NCBI GenBank assembly: GCA_951799445.1
Contig: OX637289.1
Span: 8,771,321 to 8,835,320, forward strand
Reading direction: 5' to 3'
DNA from: Pseudisothecium myosuroides
Lineage: Eukaryota; Streptophyta; Bryopsida; Hypnales; Lembophyllaceae
DNA length: 64,000 nt
Every line of letters begins with the position of its first letter. Within the stretch, counting starts at the first letter, position 1. The notes under the pieces are model-generated. The model did no database searches. It had not been told where the DNA came from and saw only the letters and a program-made list of their open reading frames with translations. Position numbers and translations under genes: made by a program. Positions 47,333-59,825 of this stretch are shown here, piece after piece.

Positions 47333-49700
47333 ATTCTGAAGATACGATGACATATCTAAAAGTATGTTCACACTTGGTGTTAAAGAGTGTTGTTACTGAG
47401 GATCTTAAGAACAAATTTAAACCTACTTATAGACAAGATTCACATTGCAAACATCACCCCTAACACCAAATGCGAACATATCTTAAATAAGTATGTATTA
47501 ATGGACAGCATGGAGTCATGCTTTTTATCTCTTTGTTTGGGGGGCTGCTCCCTAAAATGATGCCAGTGCATGATGTTGAACTTGCCGAGGACTTACAAGT
47601 ACTCCCCCCTGCCAGCCTAGCACGATCCATATAACATTCATAATTCAGTGTCCGTCCGTGATAAAGACAAAGACATATCAACTAACTGTCTCTCTTTAGG
47701 TGGATTCTGCGTGCTGATATGCGATATGTACTTCTGTATAGAAGTACAAGGGAGAGGGAAGCAAATGGAGCAAAAGTTTACTTAAATTGCAGTTTAAGGT
47801 AGCGGACCCATTTCCAATCACCACCCCCATTATGGTGATATAGGCTGCTCTATTTCCGCACACAGGGAGATGAATAGTGATCAATTATGGTGCAAGTCCT
47901 GACATAGTTGTGGCGTATTATGATTGGCTACAAGTCTCTCAATATTGCAACCAATTCTTGGTTGATTTTGTTTACAACCCATGGTTGGAAATAGGGAGGG
48001 CATCTATATGACAAATATGGGTTAGCTATATATCTTTAGCTGAAGAATTTGTGTTTTGAGAAAAAAATCCAAATTTTTTTGGAATCCTTCCGAACTCTAT
48101 TTCCGCAAGCAGGAAAATTTCTGCAATCAAGAAATCCGCGTTCCAGATACACGTAAATCCTTTAGTGGTTGGAAATGGGTGGTATACCTTATGCGGGTTC
48201 ACATAGTGCAAGGTTACGAAGATCTTCTCCAATTTGAGTGCAATTTGAGCAACCAAGTTTAGAATTTGTACTTGATCACCTTGTGCTTCTCCATTTCCAA
48301 TTTATGCTCAGCTTGTCCATTGAACTCTCTCCCTCTCTCTTGTGCTGGAACACAAAGTGCTGCAACTTCATGTGTGCCTGGCTACAATTATTCAAAAGCA
48401 AAAGGCATCACCAATCACGGTTGAGAAAGTATGGCTGATTTCTCTTGGACTCAATCTGCTCGTAATTCTTAGCAACCTCAATTAATGTATGCGGGACCTC
48501 AAACAAACAAACTCAAATGGAGTCCATTTCCCAGGATGACCCGCCCTAGGGAGCCTGACTGAACTTCATTTTTTCTTGTCCCTCAGCTCCCCTGCCTCCT
48601 TGAGGCTGGGTTGTTTTGAGGGGTATATCTTCCTTGTACTTTACTGTGTTTCTTAATACATTGACCACCGTTTTTACCAAAAAAAATAAAAAATGGAGTC
48701 CATTTAAATAAACGAGGCAGCCAAGTATTATTTAGATATGGAAAGCACTGTTATGTCTCACAATCTTGTCCTTTTTAACATTATGGTGGCTTCGTATTAA
48801 ACGCATGATTGAGTATAAGTGAAATCTAAAGAGGATCCAACAATTATTTGAGGTAACATGAAAATAAAATCTCTTTCCACTCCTGTGGCTCAGGCAACCT
48901 GTGAATTCTCAGAGCAAGGCTCTACTTTTAATTTGCAGTACAGTTTCTTCATTAATGTCCAACTCCGGTTTTACATCGATGAACTGGAGCTATTTTTCTC
49001 CCTCTACCAGTCTCAAAAAAGAAATTGGTCTCTTTTCAGTTTCAGTTAGTGGGAAGCACCTTGTTCGATTGATTTAACTTCTGTTTTGCACTGATCCTCA
49101 TATTTATTAAATTGGTGGATTTGAATTAAATTGGCATAGTCTGCATTAATCACCTCAAATATACGCCGACCCTAGTTTTTAGAGTTTTGGATAAATGAAA
49201 GTTTCGGACACTTTGGGTTCCAAAACTTCACAATTTGGGGGGGGCTCTAAACAAGCCGAGTCAACGCAAAGCTTCGGAAGATTTGTTTGCTACTCCTCAT
49301 CACTGAGTTGTGAAGGTTGAAATAATGCTCCACATTCAATTTTCCCAAACGGCTATTGCTTTTTCACAAGCACACTCATGCCAGTAAGTTTGTGTGTGCC
49401 CTAGCTTTAAACTCTCCATCAGTAGGCGATTTAAATGCTCATTTACACTGGACAAATTGGGTTTCATTGTGTATTATTTTTAATATTTGAGAAACTTCGT
49501 AAGAAAGCGGTGTTATTCATCTGCGATCATTATGAAGGGTATCACCTTTGTTTACAAGTAGGCGGGTCAAAGTTGGAATCCTATCAGCCAACCAGAAGTG
49601 TATTAAAACTCTATTTAAGAAGAAACTAGCTGTTCTTGTCGTGCTGGAGCAAATGAGATCTAGTAGTCCAAAACCTGATCAGATCGAAATAATGAAGCAT
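47333..49700. other. Gene-free interval downstream of the GRAS gene
   Basis: No open frame with a recognisable domain and no transposon ends. Composition gradually approaches that of the gene region. Part near 49.7-50.4 kb may be 3' UTR of the GRAS gene. Confidence 0.35.
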
Positions 49701-50473
49701 TTATACAGTGCTCAACTAGTTGATTCTGTACTGTAGAAGACCTACAACATCAATGTGCCAAACTAAGTTACCAATGCTGCATAAAGTCAACGAGAGAGGA
49801 GATCACAGGGTAGAATCACGAGAGCACGAGACATGGCTTTCTAGGTGCTTGCAGGACCGAAGCGTAGAGAATCTACAAAGGAAACGAATATCCGGTTGCT
49901 GTTAGACACATTGATAATCCATCGCCGCATTAACTTGAAATCAAAGACAGCTAATATGCATGTACTAATCCATCACAGGCAGGAGATATCAATACATAGG
50001 ATGTACAAGGTCGAGCTGTCCATGGTAGAATATCAATTCCATTAATGAGATCGTTAGTGACGTGCATAGCAAATTATGCGATATACGTCAGCGCTAAAGT
50101 ACACTTTCCAGAGGTGATGTGCATACCTGAGGTGGCTGCATACCACAGATGATTCTGCTACCGGTGAATGAACATCAGCTAATGTGGTTGTATATTTCAA
50201 CCTCACGTAACTATAGGAGTTCTTTCTCAAGTACGTGACGAGGGCTATACAAGTTGATTTATAAGCACATGAATTTGTACTGAGTAGTAAAGCGGAACAA
50301 TGAGATATGTACTGACCACGAACAGCCGGCGAGAGTCCGGTAACTGCAGTGTGGGCCTTATGAAAGAGCACAGGGACCTGTTGTAGGCATGCTCTTTCAA
50401 TCATGGGACCGCATAGAAAGCACGGCATCTATCGAGCCGAGAACGGAGATTTCGCAATTCGCACCCTGTAGGT

Positions 50474-52192
50474 TCATGCACACTGCCACGCAGAGGCAGC
50501 TATCAGGGGGCGCGCGTGCCAACCCAGAGTGAGGCAATCCAGTCTTTCTTCAATTCGGTAGCCCTCGCCTGAGAACATGTTGAGCAACATGCTGGCCTGT
50601 TTAAGAGCATTCAAGCCCAACTGAATAGGCCGGAAACCCGCCTTCAACAAACGCAACCGCCATTGAACTAGATTCTCATGCCTCTCCGTGCGCGCAGCAT
50701 CCTCACAAGCCACAATGTTGTAGATCTCCCGGCCTAAGTACAGCTTGGCCAGTACTTGTTCGTTGCTCTCTGAAGGAAAGTTGGATGCTTCAAGCGAGTC
50801 AAACATGGTTGAGTAATAGTGTAAGGCCTCCGTGAATCTGCCTAGAAACGAAGGGTTGTTGTGATTTGCCTCATGCTCAACAATTGTGAATATTTTGGGC
50901 TTCAATGCCCGAACTGAACGTAGCACCTCGTCAATGGCGCGGACAGGTCCATCAGAAAAGAGAAGTTTGTGCAGTTGTAACACAGAATTCACAGCAACTG
51001 CTTCGCCATGACGCACTTGGAGCATCCACGGTTTGATATCGTCCAACTTCACAGCAACTACGCCCCGAAATTCAAACTCAACCTTGACGGTATCTGCTAA
51101 TTGGCGCAACTTCTTGCCAATCTCCTGCAACACATCGTTTCCGCCGGGTTGTGGAGGCCCAATCCCTGTAAGACGGAGACGAGGAGGTCCTCCAGGTCGT
51201 AGCGCAAGGGCCTGGATCAGTGCAGGCCACTGTAGTCCGTGCATAAGATTGAAATCTATCACATGAACCTGCTTATGGCCGGCAAAAGCCTCAAGAATTG
51301 CCTGGTTGGCCGTGAAGTGTGCAAATTTAAGATATGGGCATGTCTCGTAGAAGTGAAAGTGCAGCAACTCTGAGAGAGAATCTGACTGGTTGCTATTGTT
51401 GCCATTAGAGGAAGCAGCGCCGTAAACTCGACGAGCCAAAGCATCAATAAAGTGGGTGGCCACCTTGCCCATGGGTCCGGGTGGCAGACCCAGAACTTGC
51501 ATTCGGTGGAGGGTCTGCTCTGCTAGTTTAAGATTTCCTCTCTGAATAGCTTCAGCACAGGCCAATAGAGAATGCACCAGCTGGACACCACTGGTCTCAT
51601 CGTCACCCATTAGAATTTGTTGTTGCTCCGCAACTGCTCCAGTGGAGGCATGGCCTCCGCCATATGGTACTGTATCCGTGTTCGTCGAGCCAGTTTGGAA
51701 TGCCGGAGTAATGGGGCGGTTAGGATTCACTCGAGCGCCATCGTACTGTGCCGCTATGAAATCAGTCCCAACAGCGGGAGCATCCCGGTATTGCAGAGTT
51801 GGAAGCTGGGGCGAGCCCGTCTCCAACGATGAGTCACGACTGGAGGTAACCTCTAGATCATTGTTGTGAAGAGAATCTTCTGAGAGGGAACTCCGCTGCT
51901 GTTGCGTCACTGCCATCGGACCAGGAGTGTTGGAAGAAAGCTCCTCGATCATGCAGTCGATCCATCCTGTCATATTGCTGGAGCGGTTGCTAATCTGAAG
52001 ACCGTATTCCGATGTGTGGTGGGCAGGAACGCCCGATTCGTGGGCTGCTGCGCCCAAGACGCTGTGCAGCTGTTCCAAATGCTGCACTACGTCAGATGGT
52101 TGCATAAAATTAGAATGTCTGAATTGCCCATCCACTATAGCCCCACCGGTTGCCTCATGGCGGCTGCTACCTGGATAGTATTGATATGCCAT
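50474..52192 (-). CDS. DELLA-type GRAS transcriptional regulator lacking the DELLA motif
   Basis: A single-exon coding region of 572 residues. GRAS proteins of this subfamily are nuclear regulators that bind transcription factors and repress growth; in vascular plants gibberellin removes them through GID1. The C-terminal GRAS domain is complete: VHSLLACAEAIQ (206-217) opens LHRI; VHVIDFNLMHGLQWPALIQAL (309-329) is the VHIID block; VEHEANHN (438-445) and the LYLGREIYNIVACED stretch (484-498) form the LHRII/PFYRE region; and SAW ends with GWHARPLIAASAWQ (557-570). In the N-terminus, DVVQHLEQLHSVLG (34-47) matches the LExLE block and MTGWIDCMIEEL (74-85) the end of the VHYNP block, but no DELLA sequence precedes them. 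Start: the codon directly before this ATG is TAG. Codon GC is higher than the surroundings. Moss DELLAs show a similar loss, so GID1 binding is doubtful. Confidence 0.95.
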   Translation of the reverse strand: MAYQYYPGSSRHEATGGAIVDGQFRHSNFMQPSDVVQHLEQLHSVLGAAAHESGVPAHHTSEYGLQISNRSSNMTGWIDCMIEELSSNTPGPMAVTQQQRSSLSEDSLHNNDLEVTSSRDSSLETGSPQLPTLQYRDAPAVGTDFIAAQYDGARVNPNRPITPAFQTGSTNTDTVPYGGGHASTGAVAEQQQILMGDDETSGVQLVHSLLACAEAIQRGNLKLAEQTLHRMQVLGLPPGPMGKVATHFIDALARRVYGAASSNGNNSNQSDSLSELLHFHFYETCPYLKFAHFTANQAILEAFAGHKQVHVIDFNLMHGLQWPALIQALALRPGGPPRLRLTGIGPPQPGGNDVLQEIGKKLRQLADTVKVEFEFRGVVAVKLDDIKPWMLQVRHGEAVAVNSVLQLHKLLFSDGPVRAIDEVLRSVRALKPKIFTIVEHEANHNNPSFLGRFTEALHYYSTMFDSLEASNFPSESNEQVLAKLYLGREIYNIVACEDAARTERHENLVQWRLRLLKAGFRPIQLGLNALKQASMLLNMFSGEGYRIEERLDCLTLGWHARPLIAASAWQCA

Positions 52193-52234
52193 CTATAACT
52201 CTTTGCAACTCCACTCCTTTAAATCAGCGGTCAT
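52193..52234 (-). promoter_or_regulatory. Upstream ORF of 13 codons abutting the GRAS start codon
   Basis: On the minus strand an ATG at 52234 opens MTADLKEWSCKEL and ends at TAG (52195-52193), directly followed by the ATG of the GRAS protein with no base between. The uORF and the main ORF are in the same frame. A likely 3' splice site (TTTTGCAG) sits at about 52247, so the uORF would be in the exon that carries the main coding region. Terminating ribosomes could reinitiate at once, or rare read-through would add 14 residues. A regulatory effect is inference. Confidence 0.6.
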
Positions 52235-55200
52235 CGATAGAATATCCTGCAAAATCACCAAGCCCGAAACTCAGTACAATACTCTGGTTTGATGTCTTCA
52301 GTCAGTGCGTTTAAATTAGGAACAGATTCACAGACGATATCTCACAGCACCTCCAAAAAGAATGAACTGAATAATTGAAGTCCCCGAACCAAAATCCCTG
52401 TCCTTCGAAGAATGAGCTATCCTCAGATTCAGGCATTAAAGTATGCTATGCAAACGAAATGTCAACTTCGTGAACCTATTTGTGAATCAAGAAAGAAATA
52501 AGAGGTGATCCTTCAAACAAGAACAAGTTAAATAATCGCATCAGAACTAATCAAATCTTCTTCTTTGGACGATCCCCTAAAATGGAAAAACTTCCCAAAG
52601 CTGTTTATTGAAAGCTGGTACTGAGTAAGTGACCAATTTATATACCCAAGCAAGTGATAAAAAATGCCAGAGAATAAAAAGAAACAGAGTTTAATAAATT
52701 ACGAAAACTCCTTTCGCTGAATTCGTGTTTAGAGACATTCAATTTACTGCCAAAATATTCATGTCCTCTCAAGCAAATCCAGAACAAGGGCGTTCAGAAA
52801 CAATTACAAGTTTACAAAAAACATCTGCGAGAAGCGAGTAGTATTTACGTCAACATGAAAGCATATCTGCTTACGGAATAGCCTGCAAGATACTCGTCAT
52901 TTATATCCTGAAGGCATCATCCGTAGAGAAGGAACCGATGAATACCTCGCTGTTCTACCGCGAAAGAACGGGACCAACTGCCAAAGCATTTTTCCAGCTA
53001 CACACCGTCATTCCTCAGATGTTTGCGCCCTCTGCTAGGCAAACAACATGTTCACATCAGATCACCAAGTGATGACCACGTCCAATAAAGTCGCCAATTT
53101 GGAGGCCTTGAATCACTATCTCGGAGGATCAAATTAATGACATAACCATGACTGGTGTTCTGAATGCTACAGAGTCTTATTCCCTCTTTCGCCACTAGAA
53201 GCCTCTAAATTTATCAACCTGAGTCAATTATTCCTCTAAAGGATAATTCATGACGACCTTGATAATATTCCATTGCTACCAAAGCGTTCAAGTTTGCCAG
53301 CATCAATAAAATTGTAAACAAGGAACATCTCTGTGTCTGGGTTGTACACATCGAGTGCTGATCACAACGATTGCACGGAAACCGGGCTATCCCTCGTGGC
53401 AAAGCACAGAAATAGTTTTCAAGGGCCAGAGCTACTGCTGTTTCTTAGTTGTGAATCAAATGTCCTCATCGGCTAGCCGGCATACCAGCCTGTCAAAATT
53501 GTAACTCTAACGCGACAAATCTGACAGTAAACTGTGTCCTTTTGTTCCTCAAGGTGCGGTATAACCTTCTCTTCTAAAGAGGATTTGAGGTACAACTTCT
53601 GTTCCGACAGCAAGATTGCAAAGTGTTGTCCATGGCCGTGCCCTTATCATTCAATTGAGACAAGCCTATGCGAGCAGTCCTTGACCCTGGCGAGAGTAGA
53701 TCGACTATATTTCCAGGTTGTCTATAAAATGTCGTGTTCAGTCCAGTTTGTTGTGTTCATGTCACTTCATCAGTACAGGCGGCTGTCTGTTAACCTGGAA
53801 GTGCAGAATTATTCTCCAGACACAGCAGGAATCTAACGAACGGCTAAGGATGAAATTAAGAGAATAAACCTTGATTTTCTGCTGAATTGAACAATTCCGA
53901 GAGCACATCCCATGGCCAGTCAGCTATGCAGAACACAGCACGTATCGCGCACGAATTCTAAGTATCGTGGAGTTCAAGTTGCTTGCCTACCAAGTGTGTT
54001 GCCAAGAGCCCAACAGAAAGGGAATGATCTCAGAAATATGAACAAAGCAGTACAGGGCTAGGCGCTAATTTGAATAATAACGACCTGGATGGAAGTCCGC
54101 TCGCTCCGAGAAGCAATGGAAGCGAAACGCATGCTATCAACCATGAGCCGTAACCAAACCTCCGAAATCGCAACTTGTCCTCAAAGTATACTGTAACAGC
54201 GCACGACAGTCCTAAAATCCAAAAATCTTCACAACGATGACTAAGGTAGGCCGCGAGCAACAGCGAACAAAATGGAGCAATTCAACTAGCGAATTTGAGA
54301 CCAACTCTGAAATCTCAACGCTGGCTAGCATTCACAGCTCAGGCTAAATTACTAAAGCTTGTGGATCGAAAAGCATTCGTTAAACAAGAGTTGCAAGTCT
54401 AACCGTTCCATCTCGTTTATTTCACTTGCTGAGCTGGCTTAAGAGTGCGCTTGTTGTGAAAGATTTCGATGGCTTTGCCAGCCTCCACTCTAGTAAGAAA
54501 ACAGCACCTGCAGTAGCAACAGAAGATTATTCAACTTGTACTTTGATACGTCGGTTTTCGCAACTTAGACACTGATCGATTCGACAAGAGTACCTCCAAA
54601 GAACTCTTGATCACAGCCATAATCTCTACAAGTTGTACATTTCCTGGAAACAATTCGTTCAAATTGCAAAGAGGACTCCCAAGGCGAATTCTCCGAGCCG
54701 ATGTAATATTTCGAAAATGTTACTCAGTCTTAACAACTCACGAACATATATTTCCAAGCAAAATCGCACGAAGAATGGTTGTCTTTAACAATTTGAGTAA
54801 AAATATATGTTTTCTTAGCAGAAGTCAGAAGGACTGGCCAAACATAACATGAAAACAGAGACCTACTGCCAGCAATTGCGCTTAGATCGATCGAAAGTCA
54901 GCCAAACATTTCCGATTCAAATACTCCAGAGTACCAGTTGCATCATTCCGCCAGCTGCAGCGCATACACAGGACACAGCTTCACGTCTGATCCGCCCGAG
55001 TAACAAATCCACAGTAACAAAAACATCTTCCAGGAGCTTTATCACTAGGCAAGGTTACATACAGCATAACCTGCACTCGCTCTATCCCTCTCCCACACAA
55101 GAAAAACCTTGGAACATCGTAACTTAGAGCCAAGAAAACTCATCAAACACTCCCAAGTTCCACAGAAAAGTCAAGGATTCGGCACAAGAAAGTAACAGGG

Positions 55201-55650
55201 GATTGCGGCAACGAAATTAAGAAGACGGGGGACAAGAAGATCCTGGAGGATTGGGAAGGCGGGGGGGGGGAGAAGGAAGTTTAAGGCAAGGCAAGCTGCA
55301 ACACGAAGCTTGCAGCAAACATCCCTCTGAGAGAAGAGAGAGAGACGCTCACGACGAGCCTCAATGGGGGGGAGCGGGACAAGTTTGCGACCTTCTGGTT
55401 TTGTACCTACCAGGTACGTACTCAATTGCCACGATGGCAACCAGAGGGTCGCTTTCGGACCCGGCCCGTCATTGTCGTTATCATTGCTTTCCCCAGCATT
55501 CACGTTACCTCCTCCGTTCCATTTCAAGTTATTACTTATCCTCAGTCCCCCTTTATGATAAGGGCACCCCCATTGGCTCTTGAGTTTTTGATTTTTGATT
55601 TTTTTTTTGGAGTAGTATGGGCTGTTTTTTCGTACAAATTGAAGCATCTA
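52235..55650 (-). promoter_or_regulatory. Leader, probable 5' UTR intron and promoter region of the GRAS gene
   Basis: This 3.4-kb unique stretch upstream of the GRAS start has no transposon and is less AT-rich than the rest of the window. A probable intron acceptor is at 52247 (minus TTTTGCAG/G). A C/T-rich segment on the minus strand at 55260-55355 (runs of CTCT and C9) looks like the first, untranslated exon or transcription start area of a plant gene. The 158-codon minus frame at 55647-55171 lies here; I regard it as leader/promoter sequence because it has no domain and a low-complexity make-up. Exact donor site and start are not determined. Confidence 0.5.
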
Positions 55651-55942
55651 TTCCTGACTGCTCGTATTGGGCAATTCCCAAAACTTGTATCCATCATAAC
55701 ATTCCTGACTGGGTTGGAGGACCACCTCCCTTTGCCAACAACCAAAACAGCATTGGTCTTAGGACCATCGTGAATAAAGTGTCAAATGGCGGGCTTGTTT
55801 CCCTTATAGTATATATTCTCTAACATAACATTCTTGGAATTGGAAGGGATCCTTCGGCTTGCCTTGTGGCCATGTAGAAGGAAATTGCACCTCACTATGA
55901 CCTATTTGTAATCTTGTCCTATCTAGATTCTTGCCTAAAACA

Positions 55943-55981
55943 TGAGAATGAAAGAATATAAAGTATATCCTTTCATTCTCA
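55943..55981. repeat. Short hairpin, 12-bp stem
   Basis: TGAGAATGAAAG at 55943-55954 is inverted at 55970-55981 with a 15-base AT-rich loop. It could be the trace of a small insertion. No terminator role is claimed in a plant genome. Confidence 0.5.
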
Positions 55982-56542
55982 TTCAAGTATCATCACTTTC
56001 TTGAACATTCCATCTGCAATGACCATCCCTTATAAGATGCCTCTAATGAACTCCAAAATGTTATTGAACATTGGAACAACTAAGTGTTCAACTATCCATT
56101 CATTCACCGGGGATGAAACAACGATGAATGTTGTGAAGAGTGTACTTCAAGCAATAAATATTGAGTATGGAAGCTTCAAGAAAAGTCATGTAATATATCA
56201 ATTGAAAGAAGAAAGAATGTTCTACATCAAACAACGATATAGATATTTTAAAAGAATTTCAATTATATTATAAATTTTCAGAAATAATCTCATTATCTTA
56301 GCTCAAGCACTTTGAAGTTTAAATTAGAGAAACTTACCATAGTTTATGTATCCAATTTCAACTAGACCAAGAAATTGCTAACAATATGAACACCTCTAAG
56401 TACAAAAAGATTTTTTATAAATATAATAGAATTTGTACATTTCATTGAAATTCCAAATTCAAAGGTTTTATACGTCACAATATAATTGTGCATTAGGGAA
56501 AAATTTCTGCCCTCAAGAAGGTTGCCAATTTTTTTTATTTTC

Positions 56543-56697
56543 GGCACCCCCAGGGGGAAATTACAGAAGAAAAAAAATTTTAATTTTCAATCTGATGTGG
56601 CGCTAACGTGGCACCACTAGTGCCACGTCAGATTTCAAATTTTCAAAAAAAATAGTAATAATAATTTTTTTTCTATAATTGCACATGTGGGGGTGCA
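56543..56697. mobile_element. Small MITE with GGCACCCCCA ends
   Basis: About 155 bp: GGCACCCCCAG on the left and TGGGGGTGCA on the right are inverted. The centre has a palindromic core 'ctgatgtggcgc...gtgccacgtcag'. The core motif is shared in style with the CATTAGAAGAG family (ctgacgtggc...gccacgtcag). No coding capacity. Confidence 0.65.
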
Positions 56698-56919
56698 AGA
56701 CTCATGGCCGTGGCCTTGTTGAGGGCTGAAATTTTTCCTATTGGATATTTATTAACCCAATTTTTCCACATTTTTGTACATTATTGTATATTGAAGGTAG
56801 AATATTTAAAAAAGCATGTGGACTAATAAATATATGGTAGGGTAAACATTCCTTATTCAAATCAGTAATGTAAATTAATATGAATCTTATTTTATGGGTA
56901 ATGAGCCAATGAGGGCATC

Positions 56920-57478
56920 ACCTTGAGAAATAACAAATTGGATTCATTTTTTAATTTAATTTTTAAGATTTAAAAAATAAAATAAAAAATCCTATAGGTT
57001 TTAGTTTCCTTGTTAGAGCAATCTCACCATTGAAATTAGTGTATTTCAATTCCATCTTAGAAATATTAACAATTCAGTTTTCCTTTCTATCTTATACTTA
57101 CTTCTACTTAATAATTGTTGAAAAAATGTAAGTCAATTTTTTTTTGGATTTTTTTTCAAACTCCCAATTCAATTCTTCAACATAAAAAAACAAAATCAAC
57201 ATCTATAGTGCAAAGACTTGAAGTTAAGAAGATTCAAAGTCTTATTATATAGTTTAGCAAGGTGAAAGAATAATGATTTATTAATCTAATACACAAAATA
57301 AAAGTCTTGCAATCTATACAATCAAAGTTTCCAAAATTTATTCCATATATTTTTATACTAGTTTATTGCAAGATCCTACAAAAAGATATGCAGAAAAATT
57401 AGATTTAAAAAAAAATCATTTGTACACTAGATATGGTATTTTTTGACCAAAAAAATGGCCTTGGTACTTTGGCAATTA
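56920..57478 (-). mobile_element. Degenerate fragment of CCCCTAAAGG-family element
   Basis: Internal blocks such as 'gagcaatctcaccattg' with 'agtgtatttcaattccatct', and 'ggccttggtactttggcaattaa' at the right, follow the order of copies D and E but are heavily diverged. The left end is missing. Confidence 0.55.
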
Positions 57479-58128
57479 ATGTTGTGATTTTTAAGAATCA
57501 CAACGTCATATCCAAAAATGCTATCAAATTAAATCATTTGAAATCTAAGGTGGTTTTTTTATAGAGACTGAGTTGATTTTTCCAAAACCACACCTTTGAT
57601 TTTATTTTTTAATTCTTCAATTGTGATGGGATTTTTTCAAGAGCTTATTGTAGGAACTATACAACAAACTAAGCACATCCAAGTATGTTGGAAAGGCAAT
57701 TTTTGTGTATTCTTTAGTTGTGTGACTAGTGTAGTCACTCAATGATTCATGGTTTTTAATTGCAAGGTTGGAAAATCAATTAATGAAGGGATGGAAAAAA
57801 ATTGCAAAAATGAAGATCTTATACCTAGATTCCTCTTATATGAGGCCAAAAAAAACCCTTCATTCTTAAGAACCGGCGTACTTAAAAAAATTATTTGTTC
57901 AAGATCCCAAAATTTAATCCAATGAACAATACTTCTTTTCATACTATTAAAGTATTATATGTTCGTTTTTGATATGGATACAATCACCAAATTTGCAAGC
58001 TTGACCAATTATGGCTGGTAGAATCGACAGTCTACTTCAACTGCAAGGTAGTGCCGATTTGGCAGTATGATTTGGCTTGCTAACTCGCCCTACAGGCTAG
58101 CAAGTAACCTTACCATACAATTGAATTG

Positions 58129-58412
58129 CATTAGAAGGAATTTGAGGGCTTCAAGAACTTGCGAATTATCAGGCCCTGGGAACGCCTTGGGAGCAGTAAT
58201 CTGAGGTGGCCAAGACTATACCACGTCAGAAAATAATTTTTTTTTTTAAAATTTAATTTTTTTTTAATTTTAAATTTTAAATTTTTTTTAAATTTTTTTT
58301 AAATTTTAATTTTTAAATTAATTAATTTTTAAATTAATTTTATATTCTGACTGTTCCCAGCTACGAGAACAGCCTAAAACGGCCCTTTGCAGCCCTCAAA
58401 TATCTTCTAATG
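58129..58412. mobile_element. CATTAGAAGAG-family MITE
   Basis: This 284-bp element starts CATTAGAAGGAATTTGAGGG and ends with the inverted CCTCAAATATCTTCTAATG. It contains the gggaac/gttccc blocks and a long A/T-only centre (58230-58345). Confidence 0.85.
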
Positions 58413-58553
58413 ACACTACCCTATAACTTTTCTAGTACGTAATTGATTTTGCCTAAAACACTCTAGATCTACATTCCACTCTCTAAAACATATTACTTTC
58501 TTACGTGTTAGCAAGCAACACCTCAACATACTGCCGAATTGGCACTACCTTAA

Positions 58554-59463
58554 CCCCTAAAGGCCCAAGGCCTTTTTTCTGCAAAAAAACACTCAAAACT
58601 GCCATTTCTATAGCAAAGAGTAAAAAAATTTGAAAATTGCTTTTTTTGCACATCTAACCATAGGATCTTACACCTAACTAGTATAAGAATGTGTGGAAAT
58701 TTTTTTAGAATTTTTGACCGCACAAATTGCAAGATATCTACATTTAAAGTGAAAAAAAAAGTTGTTCAGCACATTACGGGACTAGATTTTTTGACTTTAA
58801 ACATTTTTAACTTAAAATTTTTGCACTACAAAGTTTTGAGCTTTAAATCTTCATAGTAGAGAATTGAGTTGAGGGTCTAGGAAGAAGAAAAAAAATTCAA
58901 AAAATCTTAATTATCATTCTCAAAAAAATTATTAAGTAGAAATAGGTATAAGATAGAAGGAAAATCTAAAATATTCATATATATTAGATGGAATTAAATG
59001 CACTATTCCCAATGGTGAGATTGTTCTAGCAAGTAAACCAAACCATTCCAAAAAGTAAAAAGTAAAAAGTTGCATTCAGAAATGAATCCTACAAGTTATT
59101 TTTTTCAAGAAGATGCTCTAATTGCCCGAAAAACAAGAATGTCCATAACTTTCTCATAACATATCCAAATGAAATGAATCAAAGCTTTCTAGATAGACAA
59201 AAATATAATCTATGAAAAAAATATTTTTAAAAAAATTCAAATTTTTGCAATTTTTTTTTTGCTGCCCAGGTTGCCCCCCATCCCCTATTTTGAGCTTATT
59301 TGGTCATAACTGTTCATCCCGGGCACCGATTGTGAAAAAAATTATACTCCCACAAAGCTTATCAGTTTTTCTACCTTCAAAAAAAGTTTTGACAAAAATT
59401 CAACCCGTAGGTACTTGCCCAAAATCCCATTTGTCCCCCAAAGGGACAACGGTCCTTTAGGGG
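58554..59463 (-). mobile_element. TTAA element, CCCCTAAAGG family, copy F
   Basis: This 910-bp element starts CCCCTAAAGGCCC and ends GGTCCTTTAGGGG; TTAA on the left (58550-58553) and TTGA on the right (59464-59467), one transition away. Same orientation as copy C, which it resembles most. No coding capacity. Confidence 0.87.
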
Positions 59464-59825
59464 TTGAAACTTCTCTATTACGTAATTGATTTTGCCTAAA
59501 AAAACTCCAGATCTACATTCCACTCTCTACAACATTTTTTTTTAAAAGAGCAATTCCCTAAATCTTCTAACAACTCATCAGGCCTCCAAGTCCGGTTGTG
59601 GTACTTACATCTCAAAATTTTCCACTGAAGTCTCTGCTGAAAGTCACTTGGGGGTCTACAATCTCCATCAAAGCACGGAAGGGTCCCTTTCCCTTTTGCT
59701 CCCTCGTTTGCCTTGGGCACTCTAAAGTCCAGGACCTCTCGAGCTCTGTTAGGGTACTTGAAAGGGATGCTTGCCTTTGTATGTCGTCTTACAGGGCTCA
59801 GGATACTGCTTATACACTATAAGGT

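Noticed and set aside
55171..55647. A 158-codon minus-strand frame upstream of the GRAS gene
   Set aside because: Low-complexity Leu/Pro/Lys text without a domain, located where the leader and promoter of the GRAS gene are expected.
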